Assembly (NCBI GenBank): GCA_902587325.1
Contig: CACIKV010000005.1
Span: 17,354 to 81,353, forward strand
Length of the DNA: 64,000 nt
Origin: an uncultured Bacteroidota bacterium
Lineage (GTDB): Bacteria > Bacteroidota > Bacteroidia > Flavobacteriales > Flavobacteriaceae
Reading direction: 5' to 3'
The notes under the pieces are model-generated. The model saw only the letters and a list, made by a program, of their open reading frames with translations, had not been told where the DNA came from and searched no databases. This document shows positions 27,476 through 35,898 of this stretch, piece by piece. Each line of letters opens with the position of its first letter. Positions within the stretch are counted from its first letter, which is position 1. A program made the position numbers and the translations under genes.

Positions 27476-28354
27476 ATGAAAATAGCTCTTTTTTCTCAAG
27501 ATATTAATAAGGATGTTGAAACAGTTTTTCAATCAATTCTTTCCCACGATGAAGCAACAAAATGCAATTTCTTCATCTTTAAAAATTTACGCAACAGTGT
27601 TGCTAAAACTGATCAAAATTTATATGAATTTTTTGATAATTACAGTGATTTAACTGAAAATTTAGACATATTTGTAAGTATTGGTGGAGACGGTACTTTT
27701 TTAAGATCGATAGAGTTTGTTAGAAATTTAAATCTACCAATCATTGGTATAAATACAGGAAGATTAGGTTTTTTAGCTAGTACAAAAAAAGAGAATCTTG
27801 AAAAGTCTTTAATAAAAATTTTTAATAAAAAGTTTGTTTCTGAGAAAAGATCCTTATTAAAAGTTACTACAAATTGTAATACAATCTGTGAAAAATCCTT
27901 TCCATATGCTCTAAATGAAATAAGTGTCGTAAGAAAAGATACAACATCTATGATTAATGTTAGAACTAGTCTAGATGGGACATATATTAATTCATATTGG
28001 TCAGATGGTTTGATAGTATCCACTCCAACAGGATCTACTGGATATTCATTAAGTTGTGGAGGACCAGTAATTTCTCCATCAAGTAATTCATTAGTATTAA
28101 CTCCAATATCTCCACACAATCTCAATGCAAGACCTCTGGTAATATCTGACTCTACAAAAATTGAAATTAGTGTTGAAGGAAGAGAGGATTTTCATTTACT
28201 TACTATCGATGCAAAAATTTATACTTTAAAAAATGAAACTAAAATTTTTCTGGAAAAAGCAGATTTTGATATTAAAGTTGCTAACATAAATAATTATAAT
28301 TTTTTTAAGACTTTAAAAGATAAATTATTGTGGGGTAAAGACAAAAGAAATTAA
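27476..28354 (+). CDS. nadK: NAD kinase
   Basis: A 292-residue ATP-NAD kinase that makes NADP. The diagnostic GGDGTFL motif is at 70-76. The second conserved region SDGLIVSTPTGSTGYSLSCGG lies at about 180-200, and LTPISPHNLNARPLV follows. It is the first gene of the plus-strand run nadK, DUF6089, uppS, bamA, ompH, ompH, which is a familiar flavobacterial gene order. No clear consensus promoter was found in the 75-base divergent gap on this strand. Confidence 0.96.
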   Translation: MKIALFSQDINKDVETVFQSILSHDEATKCNFFIFKNLRNSVAKTDQNLYEFFDNYSDLTENLDIFVSIGGDGTFLRSIEFVRNLNLPIIGINTGRLGFLASTKKENLEKSLIKIFNKKFVSEKRSLLKVTTNCNTICEKSFPYALNEISVVRKDTTSMINVRTSLDGTYINSYWSDGLIVSTPTGSTGYSLSCGGPVISPSSNSLVLTPISPHNLNARPLVISDSTKIEISVEGREDFHLLTIDAKIYTLKNETKIFLEKADFDIKVANINNYNFFKTLKDKLLWGKDKRN

Positions 28355-28356
28355 AA

Positions 28357-29079
28357 ATGAGATTAAAGAAAATCTTTTTATTTTTTTTTATGACTTTTTT
28401 TTTATTTAAAATAGGAACATCTCAAAATAATGAAGTTGGAATCTTTTTAGGGCTAACAAATTATATAGGCGATGTTGGGCCAACAACTTATATTAATCCT
28501 TTTTCTGATGATAAATATAGTGTATTCGGTCTTTTGTACAAGAAAAATATTTCAAAAAGACTTGTAATTAGGGGTGGAATAAATTTCGCTAAAATTGGTT
28601 CTAATGATATTTGGAAGGGATCTTCAGACTACAGAGCAGAAAGAGAGAAGTCTTTTGAAAATAAATTGGAAGAAATAAATTTAAGTTTAGAGTTCAATTT
28701 TAGAGAATTTGATGTAACATCAGAAAAATTTCAACACTCTTCTTACATCAGGTCAGGACTTTCTTACTTCAGATTTGATGATTTATTTTACCCCGAAGGA
28801 ATTAATCAAGCCCAATCGTTTGCAAAACATAATGAATTTGCAATTCCAATAGCAGTTGGTTATAAAATTAAACCCAATAAAAGTTTTGCCTTAAGTTTTG
28901 AAATCACAGCAAATCAATCTTTTAGTGAAAACTTAGACGGAAGTTACCCAAAAAGATTTGAAGATTATGAACTATATTCGCAAAAATCTTTTGGAGGAAA
29001 TTTAAGTCAAGATTGGTATGTTTTTACTGGTTTTACACTAACTTACATATTTGGAAATTATGAATGCTATTGTCCATAA
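28357..29079 (+). CDS. DUF6089-type outer-membrane beta-barrel protein
   Basis: A 240-residue exported protein with signal peptide (RLKKIFLFFFMTFFLFKIGTSQ). The mature part begins with EVGIFLGLTNYIGDVGPTTYI and has alternating amphipathic strands ending at an aromatic residue-rich C-terminus, compatible with an 8-strand barrel of the OmpA-like fold. Known homologues sit just before uppS and bamA in flavobacteria; a role in envelope assembly is possible but unproven. It starts 2 bases after nadK, and its end overlaps the start of uppS. Confidence 0.82.
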   Translation: MRLKKIFLFFFMTFFLFKIGTSQNNEVGIFLGLTNYIGDVGPTTYINPFSDDKYSVFGLLYKKNISKRLVIRGGINFAKIGSNDIWKGSSDYRAEREKSFENKLEEINLSLEFNFREFDVTSEKFQHSSYIRSGLSYFRFDDLFYPEGINQAQSFAKHNEFAIPIAVGYKIKPNKSFALSFEITANQSFSENLDGSYPKRFEDYELYSQKSFGGNLSQDWYVFTGFTLTYIFGNYECYCP

Positions 29080-29809
29080 AAATTTAGGTGAAATCATTGA
29101 CTATTCCAACATTCCTAGTCATGTTGCAATCATTATGGACGGAAATGGAAGGTGGGCTAGGAAAATAAATAAAGAAAGATTTTTTGGTCATAACAGAGGA
29201 ATAAATTCTGTTAAGGAATCAATTGATGTATCAATAGAGCTTGGAATTGAAACTTTGACTCTATTTGCGTTTTCGATGGAAAATTGGAAAAGACCAAAAA
29301 GTGAAATTAATGCCCTGATGACTCTTTTATCGAGTTCAATTGAAAATGAACTCAAAAGTATAATTGAAAATAATATTAAACTTAATGTTATTGGAGATTT
29401 AGATCTGGTCCCAAAAAAAACAAGAGATAAGCTTTTAAACGCAATTATTAAAACAAAAAATAATGATGGATTGAACTTAAATTTAGCAGTAAGTTACGGA
29501 GCAAAGCAAGAATTAGTAAGAGCAATAAAAATTATTTCTCATAAAGTTAAAAAAAATATAATTTCTGAAGAAAACATTGATGAAGAGACAATAAATGAGC
29601 ATCTTTACACAGAAAATTCAAAAAATGTTGATTTATTGATTAGGACAGGTGGAGAATTTAGGGTTAGTAATTTTTTACTTTGGCAAATCTCTTATGCTGA
29701 ATTAAATTTTCAGAAGGTTTTGTGGCCCGATTTCAAAAAATACCATTTTTTGAATGCTATCATTGATTATCAAAATAGAACTAGAAGGTTTGGAAAGATT
29801 CACGCATAA
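29060..29809 (+). CDS. uppS: Isoprenyl transferase (undecaprenyl diphosphate synthase)
   Basis: A cis-prenyltransferase of about 249 residues that builds the lipid carrier for peptidoglycan and polysaccharides. Motifs: HVAIIMDGNGRWAR with the catalytic Asp, GHNRGINSVKE, TLFAFSMENWKRP, and the C-terminal DLLIRTGGEFRVSNFLLWQISYAEL. I chose the ATG at 29060, since the in-frame codon at 29051 is TTG. The start overlaps the DUF6089 gene by 20 bases and the end overlaps bamA. Confidence 0.95.
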   Translation: MNAIVHKNLGEIIDYSNIPSHVAIIMDGNGRWARKINKERFFGHNRGINSVKESIDVSIELGIETLTLFAFSMENWKRPKSEINALMTLLSSSIENELKSIIENNIKLNVIGDLDLVPKKTRDKLLNAIIKTKNNDGLNLNLAVSYGAKQELVRAIKIISHKVKKNIISEENIDEETINEHLYTENSKNVDLLIRTGGEFRVSNFLLWQISYAELNFQKVLWPDFKKYHFLNAIIDYQNRTRRFGKIHA

Positions 29810-32321
29810 GTTTTTATTGTTTTTAATCATTTTGTTAAATGGATTGTTTCTTTTCAGTCAAGAAACAAATTATCAAAAGGGTGAATTATATACAATTGAT
29901 GAAATTAAAGTAACTGGATTAAAAAGTTTTAATGAACAAACTGTTATAGCATACACAGGCCTTTCAAAAGGAAAAGAATTAAGAATTCCTGGAGAAGAAA
30001 TAAGCCGAGTAATTAATAAGCTTTGGAAACTTGAATTATTTAGTGATATAAATTTTTATCTTACCAAAATTCAAGATAAAAAAGCTAGTATTGAAATTAG
30101 TATTAAAGAATTACCCTCACTTTCTGAATTTAGTATAATTGGTTTAAAAAAATCAAAAGAAGAAACAATAATTGATGAAATAGAAATTAAAAAAGGTCAA
30201 AAAATTACAGAAAATTTTATTGAAACAACCAAAAATTATATAGTTAATAAATATAAAAAAAATGGTTTTTTAAATACAAAAGTTTCCATAAATACTAGAC
30301 CTGATAGTGTTGGTATTAATAATGAAAAGATGCTTATTAATATCGATTTGGGTGACAGAGTTAAAATAAATTCCATCAATTTTGAGGGAAATAAAATAGT
30401 AAAGTCTTCAAACTTAAAAAAACAAATGAAAAAAACTAAAACCAAACTACCCGGCAGGTTTTGGAAAAAATCTAAGTTTATTGAAGAAGATTATAAAAAT
30501 GATCTTTCGGCAATTGTTGATTATTATAAAGAAAAAGGATACAGAGATGCTAGAATTTTAGCCGACTCTGTTTTAGTTGATAAAAATACAATTGATTTAA
30601 ATATTGAAATTAACGAAGGAAATAAATATTATTTTGGAAACATAAACTTTTTAGGAAATTCAATATACTCCGATGAATTATTATCAAGAGCATTAGGCCT
30701 ATATAAAGGAGATGTTTATAATGGAGTTCTTTTAAAAAAGAGGATTGCTGATGATTCAAAACCTGATGGAGAAGATATAACAAATTTATATCAAAACAAT
30801 GGTTACCTATTTTCAACAATCAATGCAGTTGAAATTGCTGCAGATAATGATACAATAAATTTTGAAATAAGAATTAATGAGGGTAAACCTGCTTTTTTTG
30901 ATAAAATTACAGTTATAGGTAATGATAGAACAAATGATAATGTTATTTACAGAGAATTAAGAACTAAACCTGGTGAGTTGTATAGTAAAGATAAAATTGT
31001 AAGAACCGTTCGTGAACTTGGTCAATTAGGGTTTTTTGATCCCGAACAAATTAGTCCAGACTTTAAGAATGTTGATCCAAACGCAGGAACAGTTGATATT
31101 GAATATGGATTAGTTGAAAAATCTGCAAGTCAAGTTGAACTTCAAGGTGGCTACGGAGGAGGTGGGTTTATTGGAACTTTAGGTCTTTCTTTCAATAATT
31201 TTTCATTAAAAAATTTAAAAAATAAATCTGCCTGGAAACCTGTTCCAATGGGTGATGGTCAGGCACTTTCACTTAGACTTCAAGCCAATAGGTTTTACAG
31301 GGTATACAGTTTTTCTTTATCTGACCCTTGGTTTGGAGGAGAACAGCCTGTTCAGTTTTCTACATCTTTTTCTCACACAAAACAATACAGATATAATTTT
31401 TTTACTGGGAGAGTTGATAAGAGTCAATCATTTGAAATTACAGGTGCAAGTATTGGTTTGGCAAAAAGATTAAGAGTACCTGATGACTATTTTTTACTAT
31501 CTCAGACTTTATCATATCAATATTACAATTTAAATAATTATTATACTGGCCTATTTACTTTTGGTGAAGGTAAATCTAACAATGTTTCATACACTGTAGC
31601 ATTGTCAAGAAACAACACTTACACAAACCCTATATTTCCTTTGGGTGGCTCTGAGTTTATGTTGTCAGCTAGATTTTCGCTGCCCTATTCACTTTGGAAC
31701 GGTGTTGATTATGCAAATTTGGGTAATCTAGATGAGTATCAGGATAATGATGGAAATCCTGATCAAGCAAAAATTGATCAAGAAAGATTTAAATGGCTAG
31801 AATTTTATAAAATTAAATTTAAGGGAACTTGGTATACTAGGTTAGTTGACAAGTTAGTGCTTAGGACTCATACCGAGTTTGGATTTTTAGGAGCATATAA
31901 TAATGATAGAGGAGTAATCCCTTTTGATAGATTTTTTCTTGGGGGCGATGGTATGTCTCAATATGCCATGGATGGTAGAGAAATGATAAGTTTACGAGGA
32001 TATCCCAATCAATCATTGTCAACTACAAATGGCTCAACTATTTACAATAGATTTTCACTTGAACTTAGATACCCAATTACATTAAAACCTGCTGCTTCAA
32101 TTTTTGGATTAACTTTTTTAGAAGCTGGTCAAGGATATGATAATTTTAGAGAATTTAATCCTTTTAACTCAAAAAGATCAATGGGGTTTGGTTTAAGAAT
32201 TTTTATGCCAGCATTTGGCCTTCTAGGGATTGATTTTGCATATGGATTAGATAATACAAATGATGCTGACTTAAGTCCTAATGGATGGGAAACCCATTTT
32301 GTTATAGGTCAACAATTTTAA
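29790..32321 (+). CDS. bamA: Outer membrane protein assembly factor BamA
   Basis: About 843 residues. A signal peptide (KFLLFLIILLNGLFLFSQ) is followed by five POTRA domains (roughly 30-430) and a 16-strand Omp85 barrel. The barrel ends in a Phe (VIGQQF) and has the lid-loop RGY motif in ISLRGYPNQ. It folds and inserts outer-membrane proteins. Start choice: an in-frame ATG lies at 29754, but it would add 12 residues ahead of a normal signal peptide. TTG at 29790 gives LERFTHKFLLF, a proper n-region. Either way the gene overlaps uppS. Confidence 0.95.
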   Translation: MERFTHKFLLFLIILLNGLFLFSQETNYQKGELYTIDEIKVTGLKSFNEQTVIAYTGLSKGKELRIPGEEISRVINKLWKLELFSDINFYLTKIQDKKASIEISIKELPSLSEFSIIGLKKSKEETIIDEIEIKKGQKITENFIETTKNYIVNKYKKNGFLNTKVSINTRPDSVGINNEKMLINIDLGDRVKINSINFEGNKIVKSSNLKKQMKKTKTKLPGRFWKKSKFIEEDYKNDLSAIVDYYKEKGYRDARILADSVLVDKNTIDLNIEINEGNKYYFGNINFLGNSIYSDELLSRALGLYKGDVYNGVLLKKRIADDSKPDGEDITNLYQNNGYLFSTINAVEIAADNDTINFEIRINEGKPAFFDKITVIGNDRTNDNVIYRELRTKPGELYSKDKIVRTVRELGQLGFFDPEQISPDFKNVDPNAGTVDIEYGLVEKSASQVELQGGYGGGGFIGTLGLSFNNFSLKNLKNKSAWKPVPMGDGQALSLRLQANRFYRVYSFSLSDPWFGGEQPVQFSTSFSHTKQYRYNFFTGRVDKSQSFEITGASIGLAKRLRVPDDYFLLSQTLSYQYYNLNNYYTGLFTFGEGKSNNVSYTVALSRNNTYTNPIFPLGGSEFMLSARFSLPYSLWNGVDYANLGNLDEYQDNDGNPDQAKIDQERFKWLEFYKIKFKGTWYTRLVDKLVLRTHTEFGFLGAYNNDRGVIPFDRFFLGGDGMSQYAMDGREMISLRGYPNQSLSTTNGSTIYNRFSLELRYPITLKPAASIFGLTFLEAGQGYDNFREFNPFNSKRSMGFGLRIFMPAFGLLGIDFAYGLDNTNDADLSPNGWETHFVIGQQF

Positions 32322-32334
32322 TATATTGTATCAA

Positions 32335-33015
32335 ATGCATTTCAAAAATAGCCTTAAAATTGTTCTATTCACTCATTTATTTCTATTTGTGTCCATATCT
32401 AAAATGATGTCTCAAAAAAACTTAAGAATTGGATATATTGATATGGAATATATATTAGAAAATTTAGATGAATATAATTTAGCGAATCAGGAATATTCAT
32501 TAAAACTTGAAAAATGGAGAAAAGAGATTGAGGAAAGATCAAAAAAAATTGAACAAGAATATGAAGAACTAGAGATAAAAAGACCTTTAATAACTTCCAC
32601 AATATATACCGAATTTAAAAAGGAAATAGATTTTAAAAAAATCCAACTTGAAAACTACCAACAAAAAAGATTTGGTGCTGAAGGTGACTGGATAACTCAG
32701 GAAAAAATTTTAATTCAACCTATTCAAGATGAGGTACTTGACGCGGTAAAGAAAATAGTTGAAAAAAATAAATTTGACTATATTTTTGACAAATCATCTG
32801 CCATAGTTATGCTATATTCGGAAAAAAAATACGATATTAGCGAGCTGGTTTTAAAAAGTATTTTAAGACAAGAAAAAATTGAAAATCTTCAAATGAATTT
32901 TGAAGATGAAATAAAACAAAAAAGGAGGGATTCATTATCAAAAGTCAAGGAGCTTAGAAAATTATCCATCCAAAAAAGAAGAGACAGTATATTAAACGCA
33001 AGAAAAAACAAATAA
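32335..33015 (+). CDS. OmpH/Skp-family periplasmic chaperone (first copy)
   Basis: About 226 residues. The ATG at 32335 begins MHFKNSLKIVLFTHLFLF, a signal peptide; the codon three upstream (32326) is TTG. RIGYIDMEYILENL is the typical OmpH strand, followed by a long coiled coil rich in Lys and Glu (about 60-130) and a DYIFDKSSAIVMLY strand. The C-terminal extension of about 50 residues is highly basic (KRRDSL repeated). Skp-like trimers carry unfolded outer-membrane proteins to BamA, which fits the position right after bamA. Confidence 0.9.
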   Translation: MHFKNSLKIVLFTHLFLFVSISKMMSQKNLRIGYIDMEYILENLDEYNLANQEYSLKLEKWRKEIEERSKKIEQEYEELEIKRPLITSTIYTEFKKEIDFKKIQLENYQQKRFGAEGDWITQEKILIQPIQDEVLDAVKKIVEKNKFDYIFDKSSAIVMLYSEKKYDISELVLKSILRQEKIENLQMNFEDEIKQKRRDSLSKVKELRKLSIQKRRDSILNARKNK

Positions 33016-33022
33016 AATTATT

Positions 33023-33526
33023 ATGAAATATTTAAAATTATTTACAACCATACTTTTTTTAGTTATAAGTTCAGTCCATTTTGCCCAAAATAATGTTGCT
33101 CATATTGATTCTCAAGCATTAATAAGTGAAATGCCTGAAGTTTTAGAAGCACAAGCTCAAATTGAAAAATTACAAAAAACATATCAATCTGAGATTGAAT
33201 CATCAATGAAAGAGTATCAAACTAAATTACAAACATACTCAGCTGATACACAAAATCAAACTGAAGTTACAAATCAAGCAAGAGCTAAAGAACTCCAAGG
33301 AATGGAACAAAATATTCAACAATATCAACAAACTGCATCGCAAGATATTCAGCAAAAACAAGCTGATTTGCTTAGACCTTTAATTGAAAAGGCTAGAGCT
33401 GCGATTCAAAAAGTTGCTAGAGAACAAGGGTTTGTTTATGTAATTGATGCCACACCAGGTGGTGCACTAATTCTTTCAGACGGTAAGGATTTAATTGCCG
33501 ATGTAAAAAAAGAATTAGGTTTTTAA
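33023..33526 (+). CDS. OmpH/Skp-family periplasmic chaperone (second copy)
   Basis: A 167-residue protein with signal peptide (LFTTILFLVISSVHFAQ). NVAHIDSQALISEMPEV forms the first strand, then a Gln/Glu-rich coiled coil (about 45-120), and FVYVIDATPGGALILSDG closes the core. It is the compact form of the same family as the preceding gene, without the basic tail. Two tandem copies after bamA are usual in flavobacteria. It is followed by a strong terminator at 33555-33584. Confidence 0.92.
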   Translation: MKYLKLFTTILFLVISSVHFAQNNVAHIDSQALISEMPEVLEAQAQIEKLQKTYQSEIESSMKEYQTKLQTYSADTQNQTEVTNQARAKELQGMEQNIQQYQQTASQDIQQKQADLLRPLIEKARAAIQKVAREQGFVYVIDATPGGALILSDGKDLIADVKKELGF

Positions 33527-33554
33527 CATATAAAATTTTGAGATTTAATAAATT

Positions 33555-33584
33555 AAACTATCTATTTTTATAGATAGTTTTTTT
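33555..33584 (+). terminator. Rho-independent terminator of the bamA-ompH operon
   Basis: A perfect 10-bp stem (AAACTATCTA/TAGATAGTTT) with a loop of five or six T/A bases continues into an uninterrupted T run ending at 33584. The murI ATG is the next base. Confidence 0.85.
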
Positions 33585-34358
33585 ATGAATAATAAGTCCA
33601 TAGGTTTTTTTGATTCTGGTATAGGTGGAATTACAATTTTAAATTCCATTATCAAATTATTACCTAATGAAAATACAATTTATCTAGCTGATTCAATTAA
33701 CTCTCCATATGGGACAAAAAGTAACGAAGAATTAATTAAAATCTGTAAAAAAAATGTAGAATTTCTGATTAATAGTGGATGTAAATTAATAGTGATAGCC
33801 TGTAACACTGCAACTACAAACTCTATTAGTTACTTAAGACAAAATTATAAAATACCTTTTATTGGAATTGAGCCTGCGATTAAACCCGCAGCCTTAAATA
33901 CAAAAACTGGAAAAATCGGTGTTCTGGCTACAAATGGAACTTTAGGCAGTAATCTATTTGAAAAAACATCCACTTTACATGGTCAAAATATTGAAATAAT
34001 TGAAAAGCAAGTTAATGGACTTGTTGAATTAATTGAAAAAGGTATTTTTTCTGGATCTAAAATTGATATATTATTAGAAAAATATATTACACCTATGATT
34101 AATATTGGAATAGATAAGTTGGTTTTAGGATGTACTCACTATCCTTTAGTTATAAATTCAATTGAAAAAATAACTAAAAAAAAAATTGAAGTGCTAGAGT
34201 GTAGTCATCCTGTTGCATTACAAACAAAAAAAATTCTATGTAGTTTAAATTTAGAGAATTTAGAGAAAACAGAAATTAAAAATATATTTTACACTAATGG
34301 AAACGATAATATATTAAAGGCTATGCTCGATGAAAAATTTGAAATATTTAAAATTTAA
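33585..34358 (+). CDS. murI: Glutamate racemase
   Basis: A 257-residue cofactor-independent racemase supplying D-glutamate for peptidoglycan. The two catalytic cysteines are in VIACNTATTNS (Cys73) and LVLGCTHYPLV. The substrate motifs GFFDSGIGG near residues 8-16 and LADSINSPYG are present. The ATG directly abuts the T run of the terminator before it, so no normal leader or ribosome-binding site can be seen. MNNKSIGFFDSG fits family N-termini, so the start is probably right. Cytoplasmic. Followed 2 bases later by the NifU-domain gene. Confidence 0.95.
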   Translation: MNNKSIGFFDSGIGGITILNSIIKLLPNENTIYLADSINSPYGTKSNEELIKICKKNVEFLINSGCKLIVIACNTATTNSISYLRQNYKIPFIGIEPAIKPAALNTKTGKIGVLATNGTLGSNLFEKTSTLHGQNIEIIEKQVNGLVELIEKGIFSGSKIDILLEKYITPMINIGIDKLVLGCTHYPLVINSIEKITKKKIEVLECSHPVALQTKKILCSLNLENLEKTEIKNIFYTNGNDNILKAMLDEKFEIFKI

Positions 34359-34360
34359 TT

Positions 34361-35236
34361 ATGAGTTATAAATTAGAAATTTTAAAATCAGAAGATAAAA
34401 ATAATCTTGTTTTATCTTCTGAAAATTTAATATATGAGAAAAGAGTTAAACTAAATGAAAATTCTGATTTAAATCAGTTTCCATTAGTTAAACAATTATT
34501 TTTTCTACCTTTCATAAAATCTGTTATACTTGACAAACACTTAATTATTATTGAAAAACTTGATTTTTTAAAATGGGATGAAGTTCAAGATGACGTTGTA
34601 AAACAACTTGAAAATTATCTAAACAATGGCGGTGCAATATATTCAGGTAACTTAAATGCAATCACTGTTTATATAGAAAGTACACCAAACCCAAATGTCA
34701 TGAAGTTTGTTTGTAATAAAAGATTAGTTAATGTTTCTCATGAATTTAAAAAAATTAGTGATGCTAAAAGATGTAATATTGCTAAAGCTCTTTTTAATCA
34801 TGAATTCGTTAAGGAAATTTTTATTGATTTTAACTTTGTATCAATTACTATTAACTCAAATAGTAATTGGGACAATCATAACTTGGAAATTAGGGAATTC
34901 ATTCTTTCATACATTAAAGATGGAAATGAAATAATTGACCCTTCAATAGATGAAAATAAAAAGGCTGACAACATTGTAGCAATGAATAGACTTGATGAAA
35001 TATCTCAAAAAATTTCAGAGCTAATTGAAACACAAATAAAACCAGCAGTAGCATCTGATGGTGGAAATATTTTATTTCAATCATACGATAAAGATACTAA
35101 GGAAGTAAATGTAATTTTACAAGGTGCTTGTAGTGGTTGTCCATCCTCTACCATTACTCTTAAAAATGGAATTGAAACCATGCTTAAAAGTGAATTACCA
35201 GGAAAAATTTCCAACGTTGTTGCAATAAACGGTTAA
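34361..35236 (+). CDS. NifU-domain iron-sulfur scaffold/carrier (NfuA-like)
   Basis: A 291-residue protein. Residues about 105-190 form an Nfu N-terminal domain (IESTPNPNVMKFVCNKRLV). A less conserved related segment seems to lie before it. The C-terminal NifU domain (about 215-285) has the cluster-binding C-x-x-C in GACSGCPSSTITLKNGIE and the ASDGGNILFQSY motif. It binds and transfers a 4Fe-4S cluster. The stop interlocks with the tsaB stop on the other strand over 4 bases. Confidence 0.92.
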   Translation: MSYKLEILKSEDKNNLVLSSENLIYEKRVKLNENSDLNQFPLVKQLFFLPFIKSVILDKHLIIIEKLDFLKWDEVQDDVVKQLENYLNNGGAIYSGNLNAITVYIESTPNPNVMKFVCNKRLVNVSHEFKKISDAKRCNIAKALFNHEFVKEIFIDFNFVSITINSNSNWDNHNLEIREFILSYIKDGNEIIDPSIDENKKADNIVAMNRLDEISQKISELIETQIKPAVASDGGNILFQSYDKDTKEVNVILQGACSGCPSSTITLKNGIETMLKSELPGKISNVVAING

Positions 35237-35898
35237 TTACTTGTTTTAAATTCTTTAAGATATTTAGGTTCACAATAAGCAGTATCTTCAAAGTCTGCAA
35301 TCTTAAATTTTTTAAATGATAATAAATTCATGTTTTTTGCAGAAGGTTTTTGAATATTATTGTCCCAATTAAAATTAGAATCAAAATCAATAATTTTTTT
35401 ACATTTAAATTGACCACTTCCAACAATTAATATTTTAGATTTACTAGAATAATTCAAAAATGATTTTGAATTAATAATTTCAGGAATTTCAGGCCTGATA
35501 ATTTTCTTGTTTTTATCATAAATACATGAATAAACTTCATCTCTTCTGGCATCAATTGTTGGTATTAAAAATCCATTAAAATCAATATTTGCAATTAAAT
35601 TTTCAAGTGATGATGTTGAGATTAAGGGAATATTTAAAGCATAACATATTCCTTTTGCAGCTGAAAGTCCAATTCTCAAGCCAGTGTAAGAACCAGGGCC
35701 AATACCTACACCAACTGCTTTTAAATCATTAAATAATATTTTATTTTTTTTCATTATTTCATTTATAAAAGAATGTAGTTTTTGAGAATGTGAATAGTTA
35801 GTAGAATCTTTTTCAAAACAATCAACTAATTTTCCATTATTTGACAAAGAAACTGAACAGTTAGTGCTTGATGTTTCAATATTTAATATAAGTGACAT
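35233..35898 (-). CDS. tsaB: tRNA N6-threonylcarbamoyladenosine complex subunit TsaB
   Basis: A 221-residue ASKHA-fold protein. LILNIETSSTNCSVSLS is the N-terminal phosphate motif, SHSQKLHSFINEI follows, and GVGIGPGSYTGLRIGLSAAKG is the diagnostic TsaB segment. It works with TsaD and TsaE in t6A37 modification of ANN-decoding tRNAs. The ATG begins directly after the TolC-like gene's stop with no gap, so it is at the upstream end of the following unit on paper but translated on the same minus strand after the efflux genes. Confidence 0.93.
   Translation of the reverse strand: MSLILNIETSSTNCSVSLSNNGKLVDCFEKDSTNYSHSQKLHSFINEIMKKNKILFNDLKAVGVGIGPGSYTGLRIGLSAAKGICYALNIPLISTSSLENLIANIDFNGFLIPTIDARRDEVYSCIYDKNKKIIRPEIPEIINSKSFLNYSSKSKILIVGSGQFKCKKIIDFDSNFNWDNNIQKPSAKNMNLLSFKKFKIADFEDTAYCEPKYLKEFKTSN

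Noticed and set aside
27640..28125. A 161-codon open frame on the minus strand inside nadK
   Set aside because: It is fully antisense to a well-conserved enzyme, has no recognisable motifs, and results from the codon bias of the gene on the other strand.
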